NCBI GenBank assembly: GCA_040220455.1
Contig: JAVJUS010000102.1
Coordinates: 1-28,156, forward strand
Source: JAVJUS01 sp040220455
Lineage (GTDB): Bacteria; Pseudomonadota; Alphaproteobacteria; DSM-16000; Inquilinaceae
Length of the DNA stretch: 28,156 bases
Direction of reading: 5' to 3'
Shown here: positions 1 through 9,539 of the stretch, piece after piece
Layout of the letters: each line of letters starts with the position of its first letter
How positions within the stretch are numbered: position 1 is the stretch's first letter
Program-made: the position numbers and the translations under genes
Notes under the pieces: generated by a model
The model's database searches: none
Told to the model about the DNA's origin: nothing
The model's input: the letters and a program-made list of their open reading frames with translations, nothing else

Positions 1-88
1 GCGGCGGCGCGCGGCGACCGGGCGTTCGCGTGCCCCGGCGGCGGCGTCGACACGCCCCGGCGGCGCGGACGGCGGCCGGCCGCCGGCC

Positions 89-2035
<1,947 letters not shown>

Positions 2036-2063
2036 GGCACGGCGCCTTTGCAGCGCCGGCGCG

Positions 2064-2456
2064 CTACTCCGTGAAATCGAGGCGATTGCCGAGGGTGATC
2101 TCGTGCGGCGCGGTCAGGCGCAGCTCGAGCCGCCAGGTCCCCGTCATCTCGAGCGGGATCCGGGCCTCGTAGGTGCCCGGCGCGTCGCCCGGCACGGCCT
2201 CGACCGGCCGCACGTTGTGGGCCATCGGCATCGACGGCATCATCGGGTGCACGGTGAAGGCGGCGTCCTCGACCGGCGCGCCGTTCGCCGCGTCGGTCAG
2301 GGTGAAGGTGCAGTCGTGGACCAGCGCCTTGCCGGTCGAGGCGCAGGTCGCCTCCGAGGCGATCTCGTGCGCCGCGGCCGGCCCGGCGGCGACGCCTGCC
2401 GCGAGGGTCAGGACGAGGACGGCCGGAGCGGCGAGCGGCGGATCGGTGCGGGGCAT
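2064..2456 (-). CDS. Exported YtkA/FixH-like small protein
   Basis: 130-residue protein with a clear Sec signal peptide (hydrophobic about residues 8-24, likely cleavage after AAA at 29), so the mature part is periplasmic. The rest is a compact beta-rich domain resembling YtkA/FixH-like immunoglobulin-type domains: FTLTDAANGAPVEDAAFTVHP, and the ending GTYEARIPLEMTGTWRLELRL. Two cysteines (38 and 49) could form a disulfide. A His/Met-rich stretch at residues 70-80 (HPMMPSMPMAH) could bind a soft metal such as copper; this is inference. Relatives often sit beside copper or cytochrome oxidase genes, but none is visible here. The start is supported by AAGGAGG six bases upstream. It lies 37 nt downstream of the acyl-CoA dehydrogenase on the same strand and could be the last gene of that operon. 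Confidence 0.72.
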   Translation of the reverse strand: MPRTDPPLAAPAVLVLTLAAGVAAGPAAAHEIASEATCASTGKALVHDCTFTLTDAANGAPVEDAAFTVHPMMPSMPMAHNVRPVEAVPGDAPGTYEARIPLEMTGTWRLELRLTAPHEITLGNRLDFTE

Positions 2457-2493
2457 GGCGGGCCTCCTTGCGTCGTCGGGAGGTGTCAGGGGA

Positions 2494-3660
2494 TCAGCGG
2501 TTCGAGCGGCCGATCTGGCCGGCGATGATCAGCTTCTGGATCTCCGAGGTGCCCTCGTAGATCCGCAGCGAGCGGATCTGGCGGTAGAGCGCCTCCGGCA
2601 CCGAGCCGGCGACCAGCCCGGCCGCGCCGAAGAGCTGGACCGCGTCGTCCACCGCCTCTTGCGCGCCGTCGGTGGCGAAGAGCTTGGCCATGCTCGAATG
2701 GGACGGCACGTCGCGGCCCTGGACATCGACCTCCCAGGCGGCCCGGGCGACCATGAGCGAGGCGGAATCGAGGAAGGTCGCCATGTCGGCGAGCTTGTCC
2801 ATCGCCATCTGGGTCTGAATCAGCTTGGTCCCCGCCACGTGCCGCTCGCGCGCCCAGCCTGTCGCGGCGTCGAAGGCCTTGCGCGCGAAGCCGATCGCGG
2901 CCGAGCCGACCGTGACGCGGTAGAAGCCAAGGATCTCCAGGGCGTACTTGAAGCCCATGCCAGGCTGGCCGATCACCGCGTCGGCCGGCAGGGCGGCGTC
3001 GGCGAAGGTCAGGGTCGAGAAGGCCCGCGGCGCCAGCAGCTCGATCTCCTCGACCGAGACGCCGGGCGTGTCGGCGGGCACGGAGACGAAGCTGAGCCCC
3101 ATGCCGCCCGGCCCTTCCCCGGTGCGCAGCAGGGCGGCGTGATGATCGGCGATGGTGCCGTTGGACACCCAGGTCTTGGTCCCGTCGACGACCAGCCCGC
3201 GCTCGCCGCGCACCGCCTCCACCGCCATGCCGGCGAGATCGGAGCCGCGCTCGGGCTCGGACAGGGCGAGCGAGCCGATCAGCTCGCCCTTCGCCATGGG
3301 GGCAAGGCGCGGGTCGTCGGTGCCCCGCTCGCCGAACCAGGCCATCGGCGCCGCGGCCAGGCCCTGGATCGCGAAGGCGAAATCCGCCAGGTCGTCGAGC
3401 CGGGCCAGCGCCTCGCGGATCAGGCAGAGGCTGCGCAGGTCCGGCCGCGACCGGCCGGCGTCGGGATAGACCGCGTGGTCGAGCCAGCCGGCCGCGCCCA
3501 GCCGGCGGGTCCAGATGCGGCCCCGCTCGGACGGGCTCGCCGCCGCCTCCTCGGGCGTCAGGGCGGTCTCGGCCACCCAGGCCTCGAGCGCGTCGGCCAG
3601 GGCCCGGTGGCGGTCCTCGAACAGCGGCAGATCCAGGATCGAGCGGTCGAACAGGGTCAC
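2494..3660 (-). CDS. Acyl-CoA dehydrogenase
   Basis: 388-residue FAD flavoenzyme, full length for the family, expected to make a 2,3-enoyl thioester and pass electrons to ETF. The flavin/substrate motif LALSEPERGSDLAGM is near residues 131-145. The C-terminal IYEGTSEIQ holds the usual catalytic-base position (Glu369), and the end (IIAGQIGRS) is typical. The start is taken as GTG at 3660 (VTLFDRSILDLP), which overlaps the livM-like TGA in a GTGA arrangement; the frame stays open far upstream but that part is only the shadow of the permease genes. The tight coupling to a branched-chain-amino-acid-type transporter suggests catabolism of the imported compound or of a branched acyl-CoA derived from it. 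The exact substrate cannot be read from the sequence. Confidence 0.93.
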   Translation of the reverse strand: MTLFDRSILDLPLFEDRHRALADALEAWVAETALTPEEAAASPSERGRIWTRRLGAAGWLDHAVYPDAGRSRPDLRSLCLIREALARLDDLADFAFAIQGLAAAPMAWFGERGTDDPRLAPMAKGELIGSLALSEPERGSDLAGMAVEAVRGERGLVVDGTKTWVSNGTIADHHAALLRTGEGPGGMGLSFVSVPADTPGVSVEEIELLAPRAFSTLTFADAALPADAVIGQPGMGFKYALEILGFYRVTVGSAAIGFARKAFDAATGWARERHVAGTKLIQTQMAMDKLADMATFLDSASLMVARAAWEVDVQGRDVPSHSSMAKLFATDGAQEAVDDAVQLFGAAGLVAGSVPEALYRQIRSLRIYEGTSEIQKLIIAGQIGRSNR

Positions 3661-4625
3661 GTCGGTTCCTTCGCGTCTTGCGGGGATGTCGGCCGCGCGC
3701 CCGCCGGGCCGGGACCCGGGGCGCGGTCGGCGAGGCGGCGGAAGAGGAGGGCGAGGCGGGCGACCAGGGCCTCGTCGAGGATCCCGCGCGGCCGCCAGAT
3801 CAGGAAGACGGCGACGGCGCCGCCGAAGACGACCATGCGGTAGCTCTGGAAGGCGCGCGCGCCCTCGAGCAGCCCGATGTCGAAGCCGACGCCCAGCAGC
3901 GGCGCGACCGCCGTGCCCAGCCCGCCGATCAGCGCGTAGGCGAGGCCGTGGATTCCGATCATCAGGCCGAAATTGCTCGGCTCGACATAGGTGGTGTAGT
4001 GGGCGAAGAGCCCGCCGCCGAGCGCCGCCACCGCGCCCGCCGCGGCCGCGGCGGCCAGGCGCAGGCGGCCGGGATCGCGGCCCAGCGCCTCGGCCAGGAC
4101 CGGATCCTCGCCGATCATGCGCAGTCCTCGGCCCGGCCCGGTGCGCTCGGCGACAGTCAGGAGGACGAGGACGGCGGCGAGCGTGCCCCAGATCAGCGCG
4201 ACGAAGCCGCCCGCCGTCGTCCCGCTCTCGTAGAGCAGGCGAATGCCGCCGAAGCCGTCGGTCCCGCCCGGGCCGACAGGCCCGCCGCCCGGCCCCGGTA
4301 CGCGCAGGACCAGGAGATCCAGGCCCAGGCGCACTGCCTCGGCGAAGGCGAGGCTCGCCACCGCGAAACGGAAGCCGCCGAGGCGCCGGGTGATCAGGCC
4401 GAGCAGGGTCCCCGCCGCGGCGCCGGCGCCGAGCCCCGCCGCCAGCGCGAGCGGCAGCGGCAGGGCCCCGGTCACCGTGCCGAAGGCCGCAACATAGGCA
4501 CCGATGGCGAAGAAGGCCTGCTGGCCGAACGAGACCATGCCGGCCACCAGCAGGATCCAGCAGGACAGGCCGAGGAAGGAAAGCAGCCCGGCATTGGCGA
4601 GGATGGCGAGGTGGAAGTCGTCCAT
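3657..4625 (-). CDS. livM: Branched-chain amino acid-type ABC transporter permease (LivM family)
   Basis: 322-residue inner-membrane permease. Several hydrophobic segments are visible (for example residues 7-30, 36-60 and 66-80), and the conserved LivM region ALGRDPGRLRLAAAAAAGAVAALGGGLFAHYTTYVEPSNFGL is split by its usual EAA-like interface. The C-terminal YRMVVFGGAVAVFLIWRPRGIL is diagnostic of LivM. It starts at ATG 4625 directly abutting the LivH stop and ends overlapping the acyl-CoA dehydrogenase start. Together with LivH it would form the transmembrane channel. The family also includes urea and amide transporters, so amino acid specificity is not certain. Confidence 0.92.
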   Translation of the reverse strand: MDDFHLAILANAGLLSFLGLSCWILLVAGMVSFGQQAFFAIGAYVAAFGTVTGALPLPLALAAGLGAGAAAGTLLGLITRRLGGFRFAVASLAFAEAVRLGLDLLVLRVPGPGGGPVGPGGTDGFGGIRLLYESGTTAGGFVALIWGTLAAVLVLLTVAERTGPGRGLRMIGEDPVLAEALGRDPGRLRLAAAAAAGAVAALGGGLFAHYTTYVEPSNFGLMIGIHGLAYALIGGLGTAVAPLLGVGFDIGLLEGARAFQSYRMVVFGGAVAVFLIWRPRGILDEALVARLALLFRRLADRAPGPGPAGARPTSPQDAKEPT

Positions 4626-5561
4626 TCACGCCTCCCCCGCCGCCGATGCCTCGCCCACGCGGCGGCCCGAGGCCCGGCGACGCGCGGCCAGGCGCCGGCG
4701 CGCCGCCCCGGCGATGCCGGCGAGACCGCCGGGCGCCGCCGCGAGCACGGCGAGCAGCAGGCCGTAGCGGGCGAGATCGGCCTGTTGCGGCCCCCACGCG
4801 CTCCGCGCCGCCGCCTCGACCAGGCCGAGCAGCAGGCCGCCGGCGATCGCGCCGGGAATGGAGCCGAGCCCGCCCAGGATCGCCGCGGCGATGCCGTCCA
4901 GGGTGGCGCGCATGGCGAAATGCGGCGCGACCTGGCCGTCGATGCAGGCGATCAGGTAGCCCGCCACGCCGCCGATCGCGGCGGCGAGCCCGAAGACGGC
5001 GATCGCCACCCGGCGGGTATCGATCCCGGCGCAGGCCGCTGCGGCGCGGTTCTCCGTCGTCGCGCGCACCGCCAGGCCGAAGCGCGTGTGCCCGAGGAGC
5101 CGTGCGAGGCCGAGGCCGATCGCCGCCGCCGCGACCAGCGCCAGGACGTGCTCCGGCCGGATGCCGCCGAGCGCCCCGGCCGGCCACGCCCCCGCGAACG
5201 GCGAGGGAAACGGATAGGTGTGCAGCGGCAGGGCCAGGACGGCGATTTCCTGGAGCTGCATCCAGATCGCGAAGCTGGCGGCCATCGCCGTGACCGGCGG
5301 CCGGTCGGCGTGCGGGGCGAAGCACAGCCGCTCGACATAGGCGGCGGCGAGCACCGTCACCGCGATCACCACCGGCGCCAGCGCCGGCGCGCCGGCCATT
5401 CCCTCGCGGTGGAGCCAGATCGCCGCGTAGAGCCCGAGCATGATGCTCGCCCCGTAGGCCAGGTCGATCCGGCGCAGGACGCCGAAGACGACCGTGAAGC
5501 CCGTCGCGAGCAGGGCGTAGCTCGCTCCGAGAGCGAGGCCGGCGACCGCCGCGGCGATCAC
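4626..5561 (-). CDS. livH: Branched-chain amino acid-type ABC transporter permease (LivH family)
   Basis: 311-residue inner-membrane permease. The N-terminal GLALGASYALLATGFTVVFGVLRRIDLAYG is the typical LivH opening, and the EAA-like loop is represented by RATLDGIAAAILGGLGSIPGAIAGGLLLGLVE. About eight hydrophobic segments are visible. It starts with GTG at 5561, and its GTGA overlaps the LivF stop by four bases, implying coupled translation. The C-terminal tail after about residue 285 is arginine/alanine-rich, cytoplasmic and longer than needed for the fold. Confidence 0.92.
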   Translation of the reverse strand: MIAAAVAGLALGASYALLATGFTVVFGVLRRIDLAYGASIMLGLYAAIWLHREGMAGAPALAPVVIAVTVLAAAYVERLCFAPHADRPPVTAMAASFAIWMQLQEIAVLALPLHTYPFPSPFAGAWPAGALGGIRPEHVLALVAAAAIGLGLARLLGHTRFGLAVRATTENRAAAACAGIDTRRVAIAVFGLAAAIGGVAGYLIACIDGQVAPHFAMRATLDGIAAAILGGLGSIPGAIAGGLLLGLVEAAARSAWGPQQADLARYGLLLAVLAAAPGGLAGIAGAARRRLAARRRASGRRVGEASAAGEA

Positions 5562-6322
5562 GGCGCGGCCTCCCCGGCCGGCGCCGGGCCGGCCGGCGCG
5601 ACCGCGGCGCCGAAGAAGGCCCGGTCGACCGCCGCGTCGGCCGCCGCGCCGTCGGGCGCCCCGGAATGCACGATCCGGCCGCGGTCGATCACGTGCATCC
5701 GCCGGGCGATCGACCGGACGCGGGCGGCGTTCTGCTCGACCACCAGGACGCCGATCCCCTCGCCGGCGATCCCCGCGATCAGGTCGAGGACCTCCCGCGC
5801 GACCAGCGGCGCCAGGCCCAGAGACGGTTCGTCGAGCAGCAGGAAGCGCGGCCGCGCCATCAACGCGCGGGCGATGGCGAGCATCTGCTGCTCGCCGCCC
5901 GACAGGCTGCCGGCGCGCTGCCCGGCCCGTTCGGCGAGCCGGGGGAAGCGCTGGCCCATGCGCGCGATATCGGTCTCGATCGCCGGCCCGGCGTCGCGGG
6001 AGAGCGCGCCGGCGGCCAGGTTCTCGCGCACCGTCAGCCCGGCGAAGAGCAGCCGATCCTGGGGCACCAGCGCCAGCCCCTCGGCGACCAAGCGGTGGGC
6101 CGGGCGGCCGGCGATCTCCCGCCCGTCGAAGCGGATGCGGCCCCGGCGCGGCCGGATCAGCCCGGCGATCGCCATCATCAGCGTCGTCTTCCCGGCACCG
6201 TTGGGGCCGATCAGGCAGGTCACCGCGCCGGCCTCGGCGCTCAGCGAGACCGAGCGCAGCACGTCGGCCCGGCCGCGCCCGGCGACCAGCCCCTCGACGG
6301 CGAGGATCGGCGCGCCGGTCAT
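5558..6322 (-). CDS. livF: ABC transporter ATP-binding protein (LivF family)
   Basis: 254-residue cytoplasmic ATPase. The Walker A (GPNGAGKTT) is at residues 39-47, followed by the signature SLSGGEQQMLAIARALM, the Walker B FLLLDEPSLGLAP and the H-loop-like VVEQNA, which has Gln-Asn in the usual LivF form. The start is ATG 6322 (MTGAPILAVEGL). It overlaps the LivG stop in an ATGA arrangement, so the longer upstream open frame is rejected. The C-terminal 15 residues are an Ala/Pro-rich tail. It pairs with LivG to energise the LivHM permeases. Confidence 0.94.
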   Translation of the reverse strand: MTGAPILAVEGLVAGRGRADVLRSVSLSAEAGAVTCLIGPNGAGKTTLMMAIAGLIRPRRGRIRFDGREIAGRPAHRLVAEGLALVPQDRLLFAGLTVRENLAAGALSRDAGPAIETDIARMGQRFPRLAERAGQRAGSLSGGEQQMLAIARALMARPRFLLLDEPSLGLAPLVAREVLDLIAGIAGEGIGVLVVEQNAARVRSIARRMHVIDRGRIVHSGAPDGAAADAAVDRAFFGAAVAPAGPAPAGEAAP

Positions 6323-7050
6323 GCCGCCTCGCCCAGATAGGCGCGGCGCACCGCCGGGTCGTCGCGGATCTCGGCCGGCGTCCCCTCGGCGATCCTGATC
6401 CCGAAGTCGAGGACCGCGATGCGGTCGCAGATCTCCATGATCAGCGCCATCAGGTGCTCGACCAGCAGCACGGCCGTCCCGGCCGCGGCGAGGGCCAGGA
6501 TCCGCGCGCGCAGATCGTCGACCTCCCCCGGGGCGAGGCCGGAGGCCGGCTCGTCCATCAGCAGGACGGCGGGCCGCGCCGCCGCGGCGCGGGCGAGTTC
6601 CAGGCGCCGCCGCTCGGCATGGGACAGGGTGCCGGCCAGGTCGCCGGCCCGGTCGGCGAGCCCGGCCTCGGCCAGCAGGCGCCGCGCCGTCGCCCGGTCC
6701 GCGCCGGCGGCGCGCAGGTTCCCGATCAGGCTCGACCGCTCGAACACCCGGGCGTGCTGGAAGGTCCGGGCGAGGCCGAGACGGGCGCGCGCGGCCGCCG
6801 GCAGGTCCGTCACGTCGCGCCCGGCGAGTCGGATCCGCCCGGCATCGGGCCGCGTCTGCCCGCCGATCAGGTCGAGCGTCGTGCTCTTGCCCGAGCCGTT
6901 CGGCCCGATCAGGCCAACGACGCGGCCTGGCTCGACCACCAGGTCGAGCCCGTCGACCGCCCGCACCCCGCCGAACCGGCGGGCCAGCCCCTCGAGGGCG
7001 AGCGCCGCCGGCCGGCCGGGATCGGGTTCCGTTCGGGCGTGCTCGATCAC
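6319..7050 (-). CDS. livG: ABC transporter ATP-binding protein (LivG family)
   Basis: 243-residue cytoplasmic ATPase. The Walker A is GPNGSGKST (residues 49-57), the ABC signature is present as LSHAERRRLELARA (His-Ala replacing the usual Gly-Gly), and the Walker B is AVLLMDEPASGLAP. The VVGLIGPNGSGKSTTLDLIGGQTRPDAG region and the late ALRD-type ending (DDPAVRRAYLGE) mark the LivG subfamily. It starts with GTG at 7050, with AGGGAGGG eight bases upstream. The LivF gene overlaps its end by four bases. It is separated from the binding-protein gene by a structured 110-nt spacer. Confidence 0.93.
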   Translation of the reverse strand: MIEHARTEPDPGRPAALALEGLARRFGGVRAVDGLDLVVEPGRVVGLIGPNGSGKSTTLDLIGGQTRPDAGRIRLAGRDVTDLPAAARARLGLARTFQHARVFERSSLIGNLRAAGADRATARRLLAEAGLADRAGDLAGTLSHAERRRLELARAAAARPAVLLMDEPASGLAPGEVDDLRARILALAAAGTAVLLVEHLMALIMEICDRIAVLDFGIRIAEGTPAEIRDDPAVRRAYLGEAA

Positions 7051-7074
7051 CGGTGCGCCCTCCCTTCACGGATG

Positions 7075-7138
7075 GAGCATCCAGCGCCCTTGTGGCGCCG
7101 GATGCTCTGGGCCGGATGCTCTGGGCCGGATGCTCTGG
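7075..7138 (-). repeat. Structured livK-livG spacer: three 14-bp tandem repeats plus hairpin
   Basis: The 14-bp unit GCCGGATGCTCTGG (plus strand) occurs three times head to tail at 7097-7110, 7111-7124 and 7125-7138. The first unit pairs with GAGCATCC at 7075-7082 through an inverted repeat with a CTTGT loop, giving a stem of 8 plus 5 pairs with one mismatch (7075-7107). In the transcript all three repeats precede the single complementary arm, so alternative pairings are possible. A hairpin between a binding-protein gene and its permease genes commonly sets unequal expression; that role here is inference. Confidence 0.75.
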
Positions 7139-7160
7139 ATCGTCGATATCGGGGCGCCGA

Positions 7161-8384
7161 TCAGTTCATAGGCGTGTGGATGACCTCCCATTCCTCCGGC
7201 GTGGCGGAGACGTAGACGAAGGGCTTGCGCGACTCGCCCTCGGGCGTGCGCTCGATAGTACCGAGCAGGCCCTCGGCCTCCTGGAGCGCGGCAAGGCCGG
7301 CGCGAATCATCGCCCGGTCCTCGGCCACCGTGTCCGACTGGGCCATGACGCCCTCTTCCTCGATCACGCGGGCGATCATCGCCAGATTCTCCCAGGCCGC
7401 CATGCTGTGCAGGTCCGGATAGCCGCCGTGCTTGACGGTCAGTTCGGCCGCTTCGGACGCCTCGGCGTTCACCGGGGCGAAGCTGGTCGGGATGATCAGG
7501 CCGGTGGCCTCGCGGCCGCAGGTCTCGAGCAATTCGGGGCTCGACGAGCTGGTCAGGCCGACCAGGACCTCGGGGGCGTAGTCCTGGCGCGCCATCTCCA
7601 TCATCACGCCGCAGGTCGTGAACGGATGGGCGGAGATCACCTGGATGTCCGGCGCTGCCTCGCGCATCTCGCCGACCTGGGCGGTGAAGTCGGTGTCCTC
7701 TAGGCCCCACTGCGACTCGCCCAGCACCTCGAAGCCGGCCTCCTCGGCCGCGCCCTTCATGATGTCGTACCAGGTCTGGCGCGAATGCACGAAGTCCTGC
7801 TCGACGCCGCCATAGACGGTCTCCGCCTCGGGATACTGCGCCTTCAGCCAGGCGAAGAGATCGCGGTACATGTCCGGCTCGTCGGGGACATTGCGGAAGC
7901 CCCAGTCCGACAGGCTTGCCAGCCCCAGCTTCATCGCCACGTCGGTGAAGACCGGCAGCTCGATGCCCGAATCCTCCGGGTCGCCCGCGCGGGTTTCCAG
8001 CACGCCGAAGACCGGCTCGACCACCGAGGAGCAGGTGGTGCCGACCGCCGCGACGTAGTCGCCCGAGGCGATGCGGCGCGCCGTCGCGATGCCCTCCTGG
8101 GAGTCGCAGCGGTCGTCGAAGTAGTCGACGACGATCCGGCCCGTCGCGCCGTCGCCCAGCGTCAGGCCGCCGGACTCGTTGATGTGCTCGGCCGCGGCGC
8201 GCATCGCCGCCTCGCTGTTGACGCCGAACGGGCGCAGGACGCCGGACTGGGCGCCGAAGCCGGCGATGCGGACCTCGCGCTCCTGGTCCTGGGCGTCGGC
8301 GGGGCCGGCGCCGGGCAGGGCGACGGCCAGCGCGGCGGCGAGCGACGCGACCGGCAGGGCCCGGCGGATCGGGGTGCGGTTCAT
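7161..8384 (-). CDS. livK: Periplasmic amino-acid-type substrate-binding protein (LivK family)
   Basis: 407-residue receptor of the ABC importer encoded downstream. The start is ATG 8384, with AGAGGA nine bases upstream. The N-terminus MNRTPIRRALPVASLAAALAVALP is a Sec signal peptide cleaved near ADA-QDQ (residue 31). The mature protein is a type I periplasmic-binding fold: VRIAGFGAQSGVLRPFGVNSEAAMRAAAEHINESGG, the serine-rich VGTTCSSVVEPV ligand loop and the later LVGLTSSSSPELLE. Cysteines in the mature chain suggest disulfides. The ligand is probably an amino acid or other small polar molecule. It is the first gene of the transporter operon and follows a regulatory region with a lux-box-like site, so import may be co-regulated with the biosynthetic locus. 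Confidence 0.9.
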   Translation of the reverse strand: MNRTPIRRALPVASLAAALAVALPGAGPADAQDQEREVRIAGFGAQSGVLRPFGVNSEAAMRAAAEHINESGGLTLGDGATGRIVVDYFDDRCDSQEGIATARRIASGDYVAAVGTTCSSVVEPVFGVLETRAGDPEDSGIELPVFTDVAMKLGLASLSDWGFRNVPDEPDMYRDLFAWLKAQYPEAETVYGGVEQDFVHSRQTWYDIMKGAAEEAGFEVLGESQWGLEDTDFTAQVGEMREAAPDIQVISAHPFTTCGVMMEMARQDYAPEVLVGLTSSSSPELLETCGREATGLIIPTSFAPVNAEASEAAELTVKHGGYPDLHSMAAWENLAMIARVIEEEGVMAQSDTVAEDRAMIRAGLAALQEAEGLLGTIERTPEGESRKPFVYVSATPEEWEVIHTPMN

Positions 8385-8470
8385 GCCTGGTTCCTCTTGC
8401 TCGGGCGATTTCCTGGGGGTTCCGGGCCATCGGCCCGCGGACGCCCCTTCGGATTGGAAGGATCGTTCTC

Positions 8471-8489
8471 TAATCAATTTCTGATTATA
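8471..8489 (-). promoter_or_regulatory. Candidate livK promoter -10 and overlapping dyad
   Basis: In an otherwise GC-rich region, TATAAT lies at 8489-8484 on the minus strand. It overlaps the perfect inverted repeat TAATCA-N5-TGATTA (8471-8487), whose ends also fit the T-N11-A form of LysR-type sites. No good -35 sits 17 bases upstream, which fits an activator-dependent promoter. The lux-box-like site is centred about 50 bases upstream of the expected start point. Confidence 0.4.
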
Positions 8490-8518
8490 AAATGCCAACC
8501 GATTTCCCCTGGCGACAA

Positions 8519-8534
8519 CTGCCAGGATTGGTAG
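8519..8534. promoter_or_regulatory. lux-box-like palindrome A
   Basis: CTGCCAGGATTGGTAG is an imperfect palindrome (CT.CCA....TGG.AG) and fits the general form of LuxR-family binding sites. It lies about 135 bases upstream of livK. The flanks (CAA before, G after) are the same as at sites B and C. Its right end overlaps the first GTAGGTCGG repeat, so part of the match could come from that repeat. Confidence 0.5.
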
Positions 8535-8722
8535 GTCGGCAGAGCGTCAGCGAGCCCGACGTCTCCAGCGGTGGCGCGGGCGCCTTCTCCACACCCGTAG
8601 GTCGGTCGAGTGACAGCGAGCCCGACGTCGCCGGCGGTCGGCCCTGTCCGTGCCTGTCGAGTTCGCTTCGCTCAGCCGACCTACCGATAGTCCGTAGGTC
8701 GGCAGAGCGCAGCGATGCCGAC
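8531..8722. repeat. Four-copy GTAGGTCGG...GAGCGNAGCGA...CCGAC intergenic repeat
   Basis: Copies are at 8531-8560 (plus), 8597-8626 (plus, slightly diverged), 8656-8684 (inverted) and 8694-8722 (plus). The inverted copy and the last copy are separated by nine bases and form a long hairpin (CCGACCTAC/GTAGGTCGG at the loop end). The form resembles dispersed REP-like elements common in intergenic DNA of GC-rich proteobacteria. No coding capacity. Confidence 0.75.
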
Positions 8723-8733
8723 GCGCCCGCCCG

Positions 8734-9498
8734 TCACACGTTGTTCTCGGGCATGCCGATGCCGATCGGGACGATCATGGCGGCGACGGGCAGGTCGGGC
8801 TGCTCGAGGTAGCGGCGAAGGGTGCCGGCGACCGCCTCGGCGCCGATCGGGCGGAACTTCATCGCGAAGGCCTTGAGGCCGTGGCGCGCGGCGCGCCAGT
8901 CGGCGGGGTCGGCCTGCTCGGCCAGGGTTTGCACCGTCGCGGCGTTGACCCGCACGCCGAAGCGGTAGAGCTCCTTGCCGACGCTCTTCACCGCGGCATG
9001 GCGCGCGCGCATCGCCATGGGCGGCGGCGCGCCCGGCAGATAGTGGCTGGCGCTGTCGTCCCGGGTGATCGCCCAGATCTGCGCGCCCTCGCCCCGGATC
9101 AGCAGCCGGCCGGCCGCCTGCAGCGTGGCGAGGAAGCCGACCAGCTCCGCCTCCAGGGCGTCGATGAAGGCGTCGTGGCCGTCCGCGCCCGGCGGCGGCG
9201 CCGGGCCGGCGTCGGGCTGGACCAGGACCACATGCTCGATCGGGCCGTGCGCCGCGTGCCAGTCCGGCAGCGCGTCGTCGACCGCGTCCGCCGTCAGCCG
9301 CAGGATCGTGCCCGACGGCGGGCTCCCTTCGCGGACGCCGCCCGAGCCGGGATCGACCGCGCCCGGATCGACCGCCCCGGGCGGCCCCGCCGCCGCGTCG
9401 CGGCAATGGGCGAGCACGCCGTGGCCGTGCGCCGCCAGCTCCGCGCACAGCACCCGGCCGAGCACCGTGTCGGCCTCGACCACCGCGACGACCGCCAT
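8734..9498 (-). CDS. Degenerate short-chain dehydrogenase/reductase-like protein
   Basis: 254-residue SDR-like protein, probably derived from FabG-type ketoreductases. The stretch ARHAAVKSVGKELYRFGVRVNAATVQ matches the SDR active-site helix (YxxxK...LA.E....IRVN), but His167 stands where the catalytic Tyr belongs; Lys171 is kept. The N-terminal VVEADTVLGRVLCAELAAHGH replaces the TGxxxGIG cofactor motif, and NNAG is represented by QPDAG. It may therefore be a non-catalytic or altered reductase. Position, 41 nt after an ACP gene and following a FabZ-like gene, suggests a ketoreductase-like role on ACP-bound chains. A 12-residue AVDPG-type duplication lies near residues 42-51. It is the last gene before the repeat-rich gap. 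Confidence 0.7.
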   Translation of the reverse strand: MAVVAVVEADTVLGRVLCAELAAHGHGVLAHCRDAAAGPPGAVDPGAVDPGSGGVREGSPPSGTILRLTADAVDDALPDWHAAHGPIEHVVLVQPDAGPAPPPGADGHDAFIDALEAELVGFLATLQAAGRLLIRGEGAQIWAITRDDSASHYLPGAPPPMAMRARHAAVKSVGKELYRFGVRVNAATVQTLAEQADPADWRAARHGLKAFAMKFRPIGAEAVAGTLRRYLEQPDLPVAAMIVPIGIGMPENNV

Positions 9499-9539
9499 GG
9501 CGTTGCCGCCGTCCCGGCCGATCCCGCGCCCGGCGCGGC

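Larger units (their letters stand above)
8385..8733. other. Intergenic regulatory region upstream of the transporter operon
   Basis: This 349-nt gap contains no convincing gene. From right to left it holds four copies of a short GTAGGTCGG...GAGCG..GCGA...CCGAC repeat (8531-8722), a lux-box-like palindrome (8519-8534), and an AT-rich island (8471-8500) with a TATAAT on the minus strand and a perfect TAATCA/TGATTA dyad. The livK Shine-Dalgarno follows. The last two repeats form a hairpin that may stop transcription arriving from the SDR gene. Confidence 0.7.

Noticed and set aside
3678..6398. A 906-codon open frame on the plus strand
   Set aside because: It lies antisense across livM, livH and livF, has shadow-type composition (Arg/Ala/Gly/Pro/Asp-rich) and no family motif.
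5558..7069. A double-length LivF
   Set aside because: The N-terminal 249 codons are a frame-shifted shadow of LivG; the ATGA overlap marks the real start at 6322.
8484..8500. TTGGCA next to TATAAT as a complete livK promoter
   Set aside because: The two hexamers are only three bases apart, so TTGGCA cannot be its -35.
8531..8722. CRISPR array
   Set aside because: The four repeats differ in sequence, spacing and orientation, and no cas gene is present.
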